Of a stretch of DNA of 64,000 nt, positions 34,087-42,396 are shown in pieces. The translations under genes were made by a program, and so were the position numbers. The number at the start of each line of letters is the position of its first letter. Within the stretch, counting starts at the first letter, position 1. Where the stretch lies: contig CAKSWA010000001.1 in NCBI GenBank assembly GCA_934511165.1, positions 79,906-143,905 on the forward strand, written 5' to 3'. This stretch comes from an uncultured Oscillospiraceae bacterium (GTDB lineage Bacteria; Bacillota; Clostridia; Oscillospirales; Oscillospiraceae). Below the pieces are notes generated by a model. The model was not told the DNA's origin. It saw nothing but the letters and a program-made list of their open reading frames with translations, and did not search any database.

Positions 34087-34884
34087 ATGGGACAGGTCGC
34101 AATCGTCACAGGCGGCAGCTCCGGCATCGGCGCAGCGGCGGCGGAATATCTCGCTGCGCACGACTGTACGGTGTACGAGTTCTCCCGCCATGAAAGAAGC
34201 GGCGGCAGCGCCTTCGTCCGCCATGTGACGGCGGACGTGACGGATGAAGCATCCGTTGCCGCGGCGGTGCGCTCGGTGCTCGACGCCGAGGGGCGCATCG
34301 ACATTTTGCTCAACAACGCCGGGTTCGGCATTTCCGGTGCGGCAGAGTTTACGTCCGTCGAGGAGGCCAAGCGCCAGCTGGAGGTCAATTTCTGGGGCAT
34401 GGTGCGCGTGACACGCGCAGTGCTGCCCGTGATGCGCGCGCAGCGCAGCGGGCGGATCGTGAATACGAGCTCCGTCGCCGCCGTGACACCCATTCCCTTC
34501 CAGACCTATTATTCCGTTTCCAAGGCCGCGATAAACTCGTTTACGATGTCCGTCGGCAACGAAGTTCGCCCTTACGGCATCCGCATCAGCGCCGTGATGC
34601 CCGGCGACACCCGCACCGGCTTCACCGATGCCCGCGCGCGCAGCTTTGCCGGGGACGAGGAATATGGCGGACGCATCTCGCGCAGTGTTGCGAAGATGGA
34701 AAAGGACGAGCGCGGCGGCGTTCCCGCCTTGGTCGTCGGCGCGGCGCTGGGCCGCGCGGCGCTCTCGAAGAGCCGGAAGGTATTTTATACCGTCGGATTT
34801 GTCTACCAGCTTGTCATTTTTCTCATGCGGCTGCTGCCCTCGACGGCGGCCAACGCCATTCTCGGCAAAATGTACGCCAACTAA
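34087..34884 (+). CDS. SDR reductase paired with the ACP-oxoamine synthase fusion
   Basis: A 265-residue short-chain reductase: TGGSSGIGAA at about residue 8, NNAGFG, catalytic Ser in TSSVAAV, YYSVSKAA with the active Tyr/Lys, and PGDTRTGF. The C-terminal 35 residues (FVYQLVIFLMRLLP onward) form a hydrophobic helix, suggesting membrane association, as in lipid-active SDRs such as 3-ketosphinganine reductase. The next gene, 24 bp downstream, makes an alpha-amino ketone if active, so reducing that ketone to an amino alcohol is the obvious guess. AAGGAGGG precedes the ATG. The order of reactions and the substrate are inferred. Confidence 0.85.
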   Translation: MGQVAIVTGGSSGIGAAAAEYLAAHDCTVYEFSRHERSGGSAFVRHVTADVTDEASVAAAVRSVLDAEGRIDILLNNAGFGISGAAEFTSVEEAKRQLEVNFWGMVRVTRAVLPVMRAQRSGRIVNTSSVAAVTPIPFQTYYSVSKAAINSFTMSVGNEVRPYGIRISAVMPGDTRTGFTDARARSFAGDEEYGGRISRSVAKMEKDERGGVPALVVGAALGRAALSKSRKVFYTVGFVYQLVIFLMRLLPSTAANAILGKMYAN

Positions 34885-34908
34885 AACCACCCCGAAAGGA
34901 GTTTTCCC

Positions 34909-36423
34909 ATGAACGAACAGGAAGCCAAACGCCTCTGTGAGCTGCGCGAGCTCGTGCGCGAAACGTTCGCGCAGACGCTGATGATCGACACGGACGCGAT
35001 CTCCGACACCGCCGACTTCTTCGACGAGCTCGGCGGCGACAGTCTCGACAGTCTCGATGTGGCAGTGCATCTCGAAGAGATCTGCGGCGAGCGCGTGCCG
35101 GAGGAGGAATACGCCCTCTGCCGGTGCGTGGAGGACGCGGCGCTTCTGCTGCTGCGCCTGGAGCAGGGCGGCGCGCCGGAAGCCGCGCCGGAGGAGAAGG
35201 CCGCCGTCACGCCGATCACGCGCTTTGAGGATACGCCGGAGTACGCCGCTTTTCAGCAGCGTCTGCGCACGGCGGACGAGACCGGCAACCCGTACTTTCT
35301 CTGCAACGATTCGCCGCTGCGCGATACCTCGCTCCACGACGGGCGCGAAATCTTGAACTTCAGCTCCTATAACTACGCCGGCATGTCCGGCCGGCCGGAA
35401 ACCGTCAAAGCCGCGCAGGAGGCCGCCGCGCACTACGGGTGCAGCGCCTCGGCCAGCCGCCTGCTCGGCGGCGAGAAGCCCATCCATAAAAAGCTGGAAG
35501 CCGCCATCGCCGCATGGAAGCATACCGAGGACGCCGTTGTTCTCGTCGGCGGTCACTCCACAAACGTGACGATCGTCGGCAACTTCTGCGGCAAGGGCGA
35601 TCTCATTATCTATGACGCGCTCGTGCACAACTCCATCCATGAGGGCACGCGCCTCTCGGACGCTGAGAGCCGCCCGTTCCCGCACAATGACACCGCCGCG
35701 CTCGAAACCATTCTCCGCTCCTGCCGCGATAAGTACGCCAAGGTGCTCATCGTTGCCGAGGGCGTGTACAGCATGGACGGCGACATTGCCCCCGTGCCGG
35801 AGCTCGTGCGCATCAAGAAGGAGTTCGGCTGCTTTCTCATGATCGACGAAGCGCACTCGGCGTGCGTGCTCGGCAAGACCGGCGGCGGCGTGGACGAGTA
35901 TTTTGATCTCGCCGGGGATGATATCGATATTAAAATGGGCACGCTCTCCAAGGGTCTCGGTACCTGCGGCGGGTATCTTGCAGGAAGCCACGCACTCATC
36001 GAGTATCTGCGCTATAACCTGCCGGGATTTGTGTTCTCCGTCGGCATCTCGCCCCCGCTCGCCGCAGCGACGCTCGAAGCCATCCGCCTTTTGCAGGACG
36101 ATCCCTCCATCATGGAAGACCTGCACCGGAACATCCGCTGCTTCCGTGAGGAGGCGCACAAGCGCCATTTCAACACCTGTCTCGCGGGCGAGACGGCGAT
36201 TCTACCGATCCTCGTCGGGCGTGACGAGGACGCCTTCGCGCTCTCGATGGCGCTTCTCAGGCGCGGCGTGTTCGCGCCCTCGGCGGTCTACCCCGCCGTG
36301 CCGCGCGGCAAGGCGCGGCTGCGCTTCTGCGTGATCTCCGAGCACAAACCGGAGCAGATCGTAACGGCGCTTGACACCTTGCAGGAGGTCGCCGCCGAGC
36401 TCGGCATCAAATTACCGGAATAA
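34909..36423 (+). CDS. Acyl-carrier-protein/alpha-oxoamine synthase fusion
   Basis: A 504-residue two-domain enzyme. Residues 5-85 are an acyl carrier protein with the phosphopantetheine site GGDSLDSLD at Ser45. A short Ala/Glu linker leads to a PLP-dependent alpha-oxoamine synthase (about 125-495) of the family of serine palmitoyltransferase, KBL and 8-amino-7-oxononanoate synthase, with FSSYNYAGMSG, IDEAHSACVLG, and the PLP lysine Lys348 in GTLSKGLGTCGG. Such enzymes condense an amino acid with an acyl thioester, releasing CO2. With a fused carrier the acyl group would be delivered in cis. No biotin genes are near, which argues against BioF. The amino acid and chain length are unknown. Confidence 0.88.
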   Translation: MNEQEAKRLCELRELVRETFAQTLMIDTDAISDTADFFDELGGDSLDSLDVAVHLEEICGERVPEEEYALCRCVEDAALLLLRLEQGGAPEAAPEEKAAVTPITRFEDTPEYAAFQQRLRTADETGNPYFLCNDSPLRDTSLHDGREILNFSSYNYAGMSGRPETVKAAQEAAAHYGCSASASRLLGGEKPIHKKLEAAIAAWKHTEDAVVLVGGHSTNVTIVGNFCGKGDLIIYDALVHNSIHEGTRLSDAESRPFPHNDTAALETILRSCRDKYAKVLIVAEGVYSMDGDIAPVPELVRIKKEFGCFLMIDEAHSACVLGKTGGGVDEYFDLAGDDIDIKMGTLSKGLGTCGGYLAGSHALIEYLRYNLPGFVFSVGISPPLAAATLEAIRLLQDDPSIMEDLHRNIRCFREEAHKRHFNTCLAGETAILPILVGRDEDAFALSMALLRRGVFAPSAVYPAVPRGKARLRFCVISEHKPEQIVTALDTLQEVAAELGIKLPE

Positions 36424-36431
36424 AATGCTTT

Positions 36432-36470
36432 GCCCCTGCGGCGGTTCAAGAACCGCCGCAGGGGCATCTT
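36432..36470 (+). terminator. Terminator of the SDR/ACP-oxoamine cassette
   Basis: GCCCCTGCGGCGGTT and AACCGCCGCAGGGGC (15-bp stem, 4-nt loop) followed by ATCTTTTC. Confidence 0.88.
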
Positions 36471-36549
36471 TTCAAAGAACCGCCGGGGTAGACGGCGATT
36501 CTTATGCAAATTGGCGTCTATTGAACGAGCGCGTGAAATAAAAATCCTC

Positions 36550-37497
36550 TTATGCCAGTCCAGATTCCAGCACTGTTTTTGCGATATTTTCGGGCGTCAT
36601 GCCGTAAAAGTCGAGAAGCTCTTCACATTCACCACTCTGGGCAAAGCAATCCTGAAGTCCCATCCGGATAACGGGCACGTGAAGCCTCACTTCATTCAGC
36701 GCCTCCATAACTGCCGAACCGACACCGCCGATAATGTTGTGATCTTCCGCCGTTACCACCACTTTTGTCCGCGCCGCGAGTGCAGAGACGGTATCATTGT
36801 CAAAGGGCTTCAGGCAGGGTGTTTCAACTATGCTGCAGGAACGTCCGTTTTTCTCCAGAATCCTTGCCGCGCTGATGCAGCGGCCGATCGTGGGGCCGTA
36901 ACCGATCAGCAGGACATCTCCGCCGTTCTGCAGAACATTGGCTTTTCCAAGCCGGAATACATAGTCCTCGTCAAACACCGTCGGCGAGGGCGCTCTGCCA
37001 AGGCGAAAATACACGGGGCCGTCATACTCGGCAATCGCTCGCGTGATCTTTTTCGCAGAGGCTGCATCTGCGGCACACACTACCGTCATATTGGCAATGG
37101 AACGCATGATTCCGATATCCTCCGTCCCCTGATGCGTAACGCCCTCGATTCCGCCGCTCAATCCGCCGAGACCGGCAACGATTTTAACATCCAGCTTCGG
37201 ATAGGCAATGAAAGTTCTCACCTGCTCGCAGATTCTCATCGACGCAAACGTCGCATAGGACGCGGCAAACACCTTAGCGCCGCAGCTCGCCATACCGGCA
37301 GCCATCAAGGCCATATTCTGTTCCGCGATTCCTATATTGATGGCGCGTTCAGGGAATAATGCGTGCATTTTTGTCCCACCGACGGATTTAAGCGTGTCAG
37401 CGGCAATATACATGATCCTACTGTTCTCTTTCGCCAGCTCGGCTAACGCCTCACCAAACGCATCCCGAGTCGATATGCTATCGAATTTCACGCTCAT
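36550..37497 (-). CDS. Transketolase, C-terminal subunit
   Basis: The 315-residue partner of the gene upstream; together they make a two-subunit thiamine-diphosphate transketolase. It has the pyrimidine-binding domain with the catalytic Glu in INIGIAEQNM (about residue 75), GGLSGGIEGVTHQGTEDI, and a C-terminal transketolase domain (about 185-300). Split transketolases are common in Clostridia and archaea. It is the last gene of the first TRAP operon, coupled to its partner by ATGA. Its placement with a transporter points to a substrate-specific C2 transfer rather than the housekeeping pentose pathway. Confidence 0.92.
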   Translation of the reverse strand: MSVKFDSISTRDAFGEALAELAKENSRIMYIAADTLKSVGGTKMHALFPERAINIGIAEQNMALMAAGMASCGAKVFAASYATFASMRICEQVRTFIAYPKLDVKIVAGLGGLSGGIEGVTHQGTEDIGIMRSIANMTVVCAADAASAKKITRAIAEYDGPVYFRLGRAPSPTVFDEDYVFRLGKANVLQNGGDVLLIGYGPTIGRCISAARILEKNGRSCSIVETPCLKPFDNDTVSALAARTKVVVTAEDHNIIGGVGSAVMEALNEVRLHVPVIRMGLQDCFAQSGECEELLDFYGMTPENIAKTVLESGLA

Positions 37498-38351
37498 TGA
37501 GTCACCTCAAGATCTTTCATTGCTCGGTTGAACTGTTCCTCGGTAAGCATATGCTGATGCCAGGCGTTGTCGTTTTCCATGAAGGAAACGCCTTTCCCTT
37601 TCACGGTTCTGGCCAGGATAACCGTGGGATTCTCCCGGCAGCCTTTTGTCCGGTCAAACGCTTCGAGAATCTGAGACATATTGTGTCCGTCGATTTCAAT
37701 AACGTCCCAGCCAAAGCCGCTCCAAAGCGCTTTCAGATCCGGCGTGGGCAAAATGTCCTTGCAGGCTCCGCAGCTTTGAAAGCCGTTTATATCCACCACC
37801 GCCGTCAGATTTCCCGTTTTCAGCGCCGGTGCACACATTACGGCTTCCCACACGGTTCCTTCGTTTATCTCTCCATCGCCCAGGATAACGTATACACGGC
37901 TGTCCGACCCGGTCTGCTTCAGGTAATACGCCATGCCCAGACCAATCCCCAGACCGTTGCCCAGAGAGCCTGTCGTCATGTCCACCCCCGGCGTTTTATG
38001 ATATGTCGGATGTCCCTGCAGCACGGCATCTGTGTGCCGGAGTGCCGGATAATCCTTTTTAGACACCAGTCCCATTTCCGTTAATGCCGCATACTGCGCA
38101 GGGCAGGCGTGTCCTTTGGAGAGGATAAATCTGTCTCTGTCCGGAGCGCCGCAATCCGTTGGATCGAAGCGCATCACATCGAAATATAAAGCCGCAACGA
38201 TATCCGCACAGGAGAGTGCCGGTCCGGGGTGCGCCGCTCTGCCGCATAAATAACTCATTTCTATAATGTCTTTGCGGATATTATTGGAAATCCGTTTCAG
38301 TCTTTCAACCCTATCCAAGCTGTTAACACCTCGCATCCGCAAATCATCCAT
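37494..38351 (-). CDS. Transketolase, N-terminal (TPP-binding) subunit
   Basis: Thiamine-diphosphate-binding half of the split transketolase, about 280 aa. It shows AAHPGPALSCADI, KGHACPAQYAAL, the TPP motif GDGEINEGTVWEA and VDINGFQ. I start at the ATG at 38351 because it overlaps the upstream dctM stop; a downstream ATG at 38336 or a TTG near residue 16 are also possible, since the family homology begins only at about RLKRISNNIRKD. It follows dctM directly in the catabolic operon and overlaps the C-terminal subunit gene by four bases. Confidence 0.88.
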   Translation of the reverse strand: MDDLRMRGVNSLDRVERLKRISNNIRKDIIEMSYLCGRAAHPGPALSCADIVAALYFDVMRFDPTDCGAPDRDRFILSKGHACPAQYAALTEMGLVSKKDYPALRHTDAVLQGHPTYHKTPGVDMTTGSLGNGLGIGLGMAYYLKQTGSDSRVYVILGDGEINEGTVWEAVMCAPALKTGNLTAVVDINGFQSCGACKDILPTPDLKALWSGFGWDVIEIDGHNMSQILEAFDRTKGCRENPTVILARTVKGKGVSFMENDNAWHQHMLTEEQFNRAMKDLEVTQ

Positions 38352-39624
38352 AGACAAGGTTTGGCAGGAATGTGACAAGTTCCGGGAACAGCACGAGCAA
38401 GAGAATGACGGCTATTACCGCAATCAGGAACGGAATGCTCTCCTTGATCCATGTTCCCATATCCACCTTCAGTGTTCCGCAAACGATATACATGGCCACG
38501 CCTACGGGAGGTGTGAGGATTCCCAAACAGCAAACCGTGCACATCACGATTCCGAAAAACACCGGGTCAAGGTTAATGGCTTTGGCAACAGGAAGAAGAA
38601 TCGGCGTAAGCAAAAGCACGATAACGCCGCCATCCATCAGCATCCCCAGCAGGAACAGAAGCGCCAGGATCATAATAAGGATCAGCGTCGAGCTATCCGT
38701 CATGGAGAGCATGAGCGTGGTTATTTTCTGAGGGATCTTCTCCACCGGGATGCCATAGCTGAACACGCCGGTCAGAGCGATCATAAACATAATTCCGCCA
38801 ACATCGGAAATGGAGGTTTGCATACATTCCCTGAAGGTTTTCCAGCTGACCTGCCTGTATATGCAGATACCGACAAACATGGCATATACGCAGGCAAAAG
38901 CTCCTACCTCCGAGGCGGTAAACATTCCCAGCCGAATACCCACAAGCAGAATCACCGGGAACAGCAGCGCCCAGAAGCTGGACTTGATTTCGTGCATGAT
39001 CTCCTTGAACGTGGCTTTTGTCGGATTCGGCGGCCGGTAGCCTCTTTTTTTAGAGGTAAAATGTACCGTCACCATCAGAGCAACCATCATATACAGACCG
39101 CCCATAAGTCCCGCGGTGAACAGCCGTCCGACAGACACGCTGCCGGTAGTACCGTATACAATAAGGTTTACTCCGGGTGGGATCGTAGACGTTATCAACG
39201 ATGTATAGCCGATGACCGCCGCCGTGTAGCCTCTGGAATAGCCGTTGCTTATCATTGTCGGGCCAAGCACTCGAGACTCCATCGCAGCATCGGCCGTAGA
39301 TGAGCCGGATACGCCGCCCATCAGAGTGGACATTACCACGCTGGTCTGCGCCATTCCGCCGTACATATGTCTGGTCACGATAGCCGCAAGTCCCAGCAGC
39401 CTGTCAGTAATACCGCACAGGTTCATCAGATTCCCTGCAAATATAAACAGGGGCACGGCCAGAAGATTGACGCTTTGAATCTGGGACAACGACAGCTGCG
39501 CAATTTGCAGCAGTGGGATCTCCGTGTGCTGCAAAAAATAGGTTACGCCGGAAATTCCGACGGCGAAGGCCACCGGCAGTCCCAGGAACAGCAGCACAAG
39601 GAACAGGATAAAAACTATTAACAT
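38344..39624 (-). CDS. dctM: TRAP transporter large permease (DctM family)
   Basis: The 426-residue large membrane subunit of a tripartite ATP-independent periplasmic transporter, with about twelve helices and DctM features such as FAVGISGVTYF, GGVSGSSTADAAMES and the C-terminal LTPPVGVAMYIV. It forms the sodium-driven channel with the small permease at 40028 and takes ligand from the binding protein at 40753. GGAGGATAAC precedes the ATG. The stop overlaps the transketolase N-subunit start. A cupin gene separates it from its small permease, an unusual insertion within a TRAP set. Confidence 0.93.
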   Translation of the reverse strand: MLIVFILFLVLLFLGLPVAFAVGISGVTYFLQHTEIPLLQIAQLSLSQIQSVNLLAVPLFIFAGNLMNLCGITDRLLGLAAIVTRHMYGGMAQTSVVMSTLMGGVSGSSTADAAMESRVLGPTMISNGYSRGYTAAVIGYTSLITSTIPPGVNLIVYGTTGSVSVGRLFTAGLMGGLYMMVALMVTVHFTSKKRGYRPPNPTKATFKEIMHEIKSSFWALLFPVILLVGIRLGMFTASEVGAFACVYAMFVGICIYRQVSWKTFRECMQTSISDVGGIMFMIALTGVFSYGIPVEKIPQKITTLMLSMTDSSTLILIMILALLFLLGMLMDGGVIVLLLTPILLPVAKAINLDPVFFGIVMCTVCCLGILTPPVGVAMYIVCGTLKVDMGTWIKESIPFLIAVIAVILLLVLFPELVTFLPNLVYG

Positions 39625-39662
39625 CTGTTATCCTCCGAATCATATTCCGAGAGGGCGACAGG

Positions 39663-40013
39663 TTACACGCGCCCCCCAAAGTCGAAAGTTGGATTAAACA
39701 TAAACACAAATTCCATGGGGGTGTCCCCGGTATTGCAGACCACGTGCTCCACTCCTGCCGGGAATACGACCGCCGTGTTCGGTATCATGGGCTCTCTGCT
39801 CCCTCCGACGATCGCCTCCCCGGTGCCCTTGATTACAAAAACGATCTCCTCCTGCGTTTCATGGGTATGGGGATCCATGTCGGTATGCGGTTCAACGACA
39901 GTTTTTCCCATGGTGATTTTATCGCTTTTATAGGCTTCCGCACCCACAAACACTTTTACTGTGCGCTTGGGCAGATTAAGAACCGTGCTTTTATCTTCAG
40001 TAATGGAATACAT
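39663..40013 (-). CDS. Small cupin-domain protein
   Basis: A 116-residue single-domain cupin. The metal-binding pattern is present in GxxxDPHTHETQEEIVFV (two His and a Glu) and the second motif, PAGVEHVV, gives the third His. Small cupins of this form act as sugar or keto-acid isomerases, lyases, or sensors. AAGGAGAG precedes the ATG. It lies between dctQ and dctM in the operon, so it probably handles the transported compound or its first product. The reaction is not predictable. Confidence 0.85.
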   Translation of the reverse strand: MYSITEDKSTVLNLPKRTVKVFVGAEAYKSDKITMGKTVVEPHTDMDPHTHETQEEIVFVIKGTGEAIVGGSREPMIPNTAVVFPAGVEHVVCNTGDTPMEFVFMFNPTFDFGGRV

Positions 40014-40027
40014 AATTCTCTCCTTAA

Positions 40028-40582
40028 TTACTCGGTCGTCGCGGCAATAACGCTTTCATCCGCTTTTGCTTCCTCCAGATACTGTTCCGCTTCCGAAAGC
40101 TTGTTTTCGCCTTTGATTACATACTGGTAAAACTGAATGACTGTGGTGATAAGCATAAGCGTGCAGCCCACCGGCATACACAGGGCGATCCAGCCATAGC
40201 TCAACCACGGCAGCGATGACCATGTGCGCACCCAGGAGTGCATCACAAGACGAATGCTCTCGTAAATGAAAAGGACGAGAAACGCCGCTATAAGCAAATA
40301 GTTTATACCATACAGGATTCTTCTGGCCCGGTAGCTCGCCTTGTCTATAAGAAGCTCCACATATACCAGCTTATTTCGGCGGTAGGCAGTATCGGCGCCC
40401 AAAAACACGCACCATGCGAACAAACATAGAGCTATCTCGCTGATGCTTGTCAGCGGACTGCCGACCGCTCTGCACACCGCCCCTATGCAAAGAATGACGG
40501 TTGCAGTGATCAGGCCAACCATCGCCAGGGTTTCTTCAACCGTGCACAGGCTTTTGTAGAGCGTTTGAATTGCTTTCTTCAC
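40028..40582 (-). CDS. dctQ: TRAP transporter small permease (DctQ family)
   Basis: The 184-residue small membrane subunit with four helices and the DctQ signature FAWCVFLGADTAYRRNKLVYVELLID. It starts at a GTG, supported by AGGAGG seven bases upstream. It partners the DctM at 38344 and the binding protein upstream. A 170-bp hairpin-containing gap separates it from the binding-protein gene, probably lowering permease expression relative to the binding protein. Confidence 0.9.
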   Translation of the reverse strand: MKKAIQTLYKSLCTVEETLAMVGLITATVILCIGAVCRAVGSPLTSISEIALCLFAWCVFLGADTAYRRNKLVYVELLIDKASYRARRILYGINYLLIAAFLVLFIYESIRLVMHSWVRTWSSLPWLSYGWIALCMPVGCTLMLITTVIQFYQYVIKGENKLSEAEQYLEEAKADESVIAATTE

Positions 40583-40613
40583 GTAACGCCTCCTATTACA
40601 GCTCCTTCTGGTC

Positions 40614-40640
40614 GGAAGCCCGGCGTCCGGCCGGGCTTCC
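40614..40640 (-). terminator. Hairpin between dctP and dctQ (attenuator)
   Basis: GGAAGCCCGG and CCGGGCTTCC (10-bp stem) in the 170-bp gap; GGTGGAGG/CCTCCGCC forms a second hairpin around 40710-40732. Partial termination after dctP is the usual reason. Confidence 0.6.
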
Positions 40641-40752
40641 TTCCGTTTCGCGCGCCTTTTCGCGCGCTCAGTTTTCCCACTCGGATAACCCCGGCAGGTT
40701 CATGGAAACCGCTGAGGTGGAGGAACACCTCCGCCTTAGCGAAAAGTGCCGG

Positions 40753-41823
40753 TTACTTTCCCAGGTCTGCTTTCAGGCTGTCAACCGCGTCTACAATGTT
40801 CAGCTTCTCATAGACCGTCTCGGCGTTGGCCTTAAAAGCGGCAATGTCCAGTTCCTCGTAGGGGATCACTTCCATGCCCTTGCTCACCATTTCTTCACGG
40901 TAAAAGTCGTCCAGCTCAGCCAGTCTTTCCGAGGTCTTCTCGCCGGCGAGGTTGAACTCTTCAAGAAGAATATCCTGAGCCTCCTGCGGCAGGGAGCGCA
41001 GCCACTGGCTGGATACCACAACGCAGTTTGCAAGATATACATGGCGAGTTTCCGTCATGGTGGTAATTACTTCATAAATGGCATTGTTATAGATGCTGCC
41101 GTAATTCTGTTCGCAGCCATCCACGATCTTGGTCTGGATACCGGAGTACATTTCGCCGAACTCCAAAGCAACCGGAGTCGCACCCAGAGCCTCAACCGTT
41201 GCGACCCAAACGGGGGCAGTGGCCGAGCGGAGCTGCACGCCCTTGAAGTCGTCGGGCGTCGTGCCGCCCTTGGTGGCAAAAATGTTGCGGTAGCCCTGGC
41301 AGAAGTTCCAAGCCAGAACCGTCAGGCCGAAATCGTTCTCCAGTCTGCTTTCCCAATCCTGCACAGTAGGACAGTTTTTCAGGGCAGCAATGTCGTCATA
41401 CCCTTCGACAACATACGGAGCGGAAATTGCGGAAACACCAGGCACGTAATTGTCCAGACGGCCGGGATCACAGTACTGCGCAATGTTGGTGCCCAAACGA
41501 GCCTGTTCAAGCACATCTTCGTTACCGCCCAGAGAGTTGCTGGCGTAAACTTCCACCGTGACCTTTCCGTTGGTGCGCTCACTGATTCGCTCAGCCATTG
41601 CCACCAGCTCCTCATGGGGAACCTCACTCTCGGAGTGAGAGTGACCCAATCTTAAAGTCACAGGCTTCATGGAAGCAAAAGGATCGTTTTCCGTGGGGGC
41701 ATCGGTAGCTGTCACGGCAGGGGCTTCTGTGGTCGTCGCTTCAGGGGCGCTGGAGCCGCAGGCTGTCAGGGTGAGAACCATCGCTGCAAGCAAGAGGATA
41801 GCTACGAGTTTTTTCGCTTTCAT
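40753..41823 (-). CDS. dctP: TRAP transporter substrate-binding protein (DctP family)
   Basis: Extracellular binding lipoprotein of 356 aa that captures the carboxylate substrate. The signal MKAKKLVAILLLAAMVLTLT ends at the lipobox Cys22. The DctP domain includes LRLGHSHSESEVPHEELVAM and the conserved GVQLRSATAPVWVATVEALGA, whose Arg normally pairs with a substrate carboxylate. AAGGAGAAAG fixes the ATG at 41823. It follows the VOC gene by 46 bp and precedes a hairpin. The Arg implies an organic acid, such as a sugar acid or keto acid. Confidence 0.92.
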   Translation of the reverse strand: MKAKKLVAILLLAAMVLTLTACGSSAPEATTTEAPAVTATDAPTENDPFASMKPVTLRLGHSHSESEVPHEELVAMAERISERTNGKVTVEVYASNSLGGNEDVLEQARLGTNIAQYCDPGRLDNYVPGVSAISAPYVVEGYDDIAALKNCPTVQDWESRLENDFGLTVLAWNFCQGYRNIFATKGGTTPDDFKGVQLRSATAPVWVATVEALGATPVALEFGEMYSGIQTKIVDGCEQNYGSIYNNAIYEVITTMTETRHVYLANCVVVSSQWLRSLPQEAQDILLEEFNLAGEKTSERLAELDDFYREEMVSKGMEVIPYEELDIAAFKANAETVYEKLNIVDAVDSLKADLGK

Positions 41824-41869
41824 ATCTTTCTCCTTTTTTATTTTTCTCCCCTGGCCGGGGAGCTTTTCC

Positions 41870-42394
41870 TTATCTTTCCGGGTATACCTTTTTCCACTCT
41901 GCCGGAACGGAAGACGGGCTCTGTCCATTTCCTATCTCTAGATAGAATCCAAATTTATCCAGCGTATCAACAAAGGTGAATCGGGATTCAAAAAGTCTTG
42001 CTCCGAAGAGCGGCGTCATACCCATATCCGAATACTTTTTTACAACGGCATCAAACTGTTCCGGGGGAACCTTTTCCTTGAAATGATGAAGTCCTGTGCC
42101 GTGCCGGGAAAGGAAATCCGAATAAAACGGAATCCCATACAGCGGCTGAATCAGCTCGATTTGGATATTTTCAAAATTGGCAACGGCACAATAGAACTTG
42201 AATCGCGGCTCACACAGACCCTCGGTTATTATGGGGTCTTGCAGCGTTTCATTGGAATGCGTGTAGAAATCCCACGGCCCGAGGCCGAACACATCTATCA
42301 AGGCGTTCATCGTCTTGTATATATCTTCGCACATAATGCCGATCTGGCAGATATTTCGCTTTGCGCATATGCCGCGCAACTCTTCTCTGGTCAT
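41870..42394 (-). CDS. VOC-superfamily (glyoxalase-fold) protein
   Basis: A 174-residue single VOC protein. The beta-alpha-beta-beta-beta units are visible as NICQIGIMCEDIYKTMNALID and FVDTLDKFGFYLEIGNG. Metal-binding candidates are His in TGLHHF and Glu in YLEIG. The fold covers epimerases, dioxygenases and glyoxalases; the spacing recalls methylmalonyl-CoA epimerase, but this is weak. GGAGG six bases before the ATG lies in the end of the transaldolase-like gene. A TTG two codons earlier would touch that site. It is second in the operon, so probably acts on the transported compound. Confidence 0.82.
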   Translation of the reverse strand: MTREELRGICAKRNICQIGIMCEDIYKTMNALIDVFGLGPWDFYTHSNETLQDPIITEGLCEPRFKFYCAVANFENIQIELIQPLYGIPFYSDFLSRHGTGLHHFKEKVPPEQFDAVVKKYSDMGMTPLFGARLFESRFTFVDTLDKFGFYLEIGNGQSPSSVPAEWKKVYPER

Positions 42395-42396
42395 TT

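Noticed and set aside
34909..36423. 8-amino-7-oxononanoate synthase (BioF) of biotin synthesis
   Set aside because: No other biotin genes are near and a fused carrier protein is not usual for BioF; the SDR neighbour fits ketone reduction instead.
36550..38351. Split transketolase as the housekeeping pentose-phosphate enzyme
   Set aside because: It is tied to a TRAP transporter and a transaldolase-like gene in one regulated operon. A second transketolase elsewhere would confirm this.
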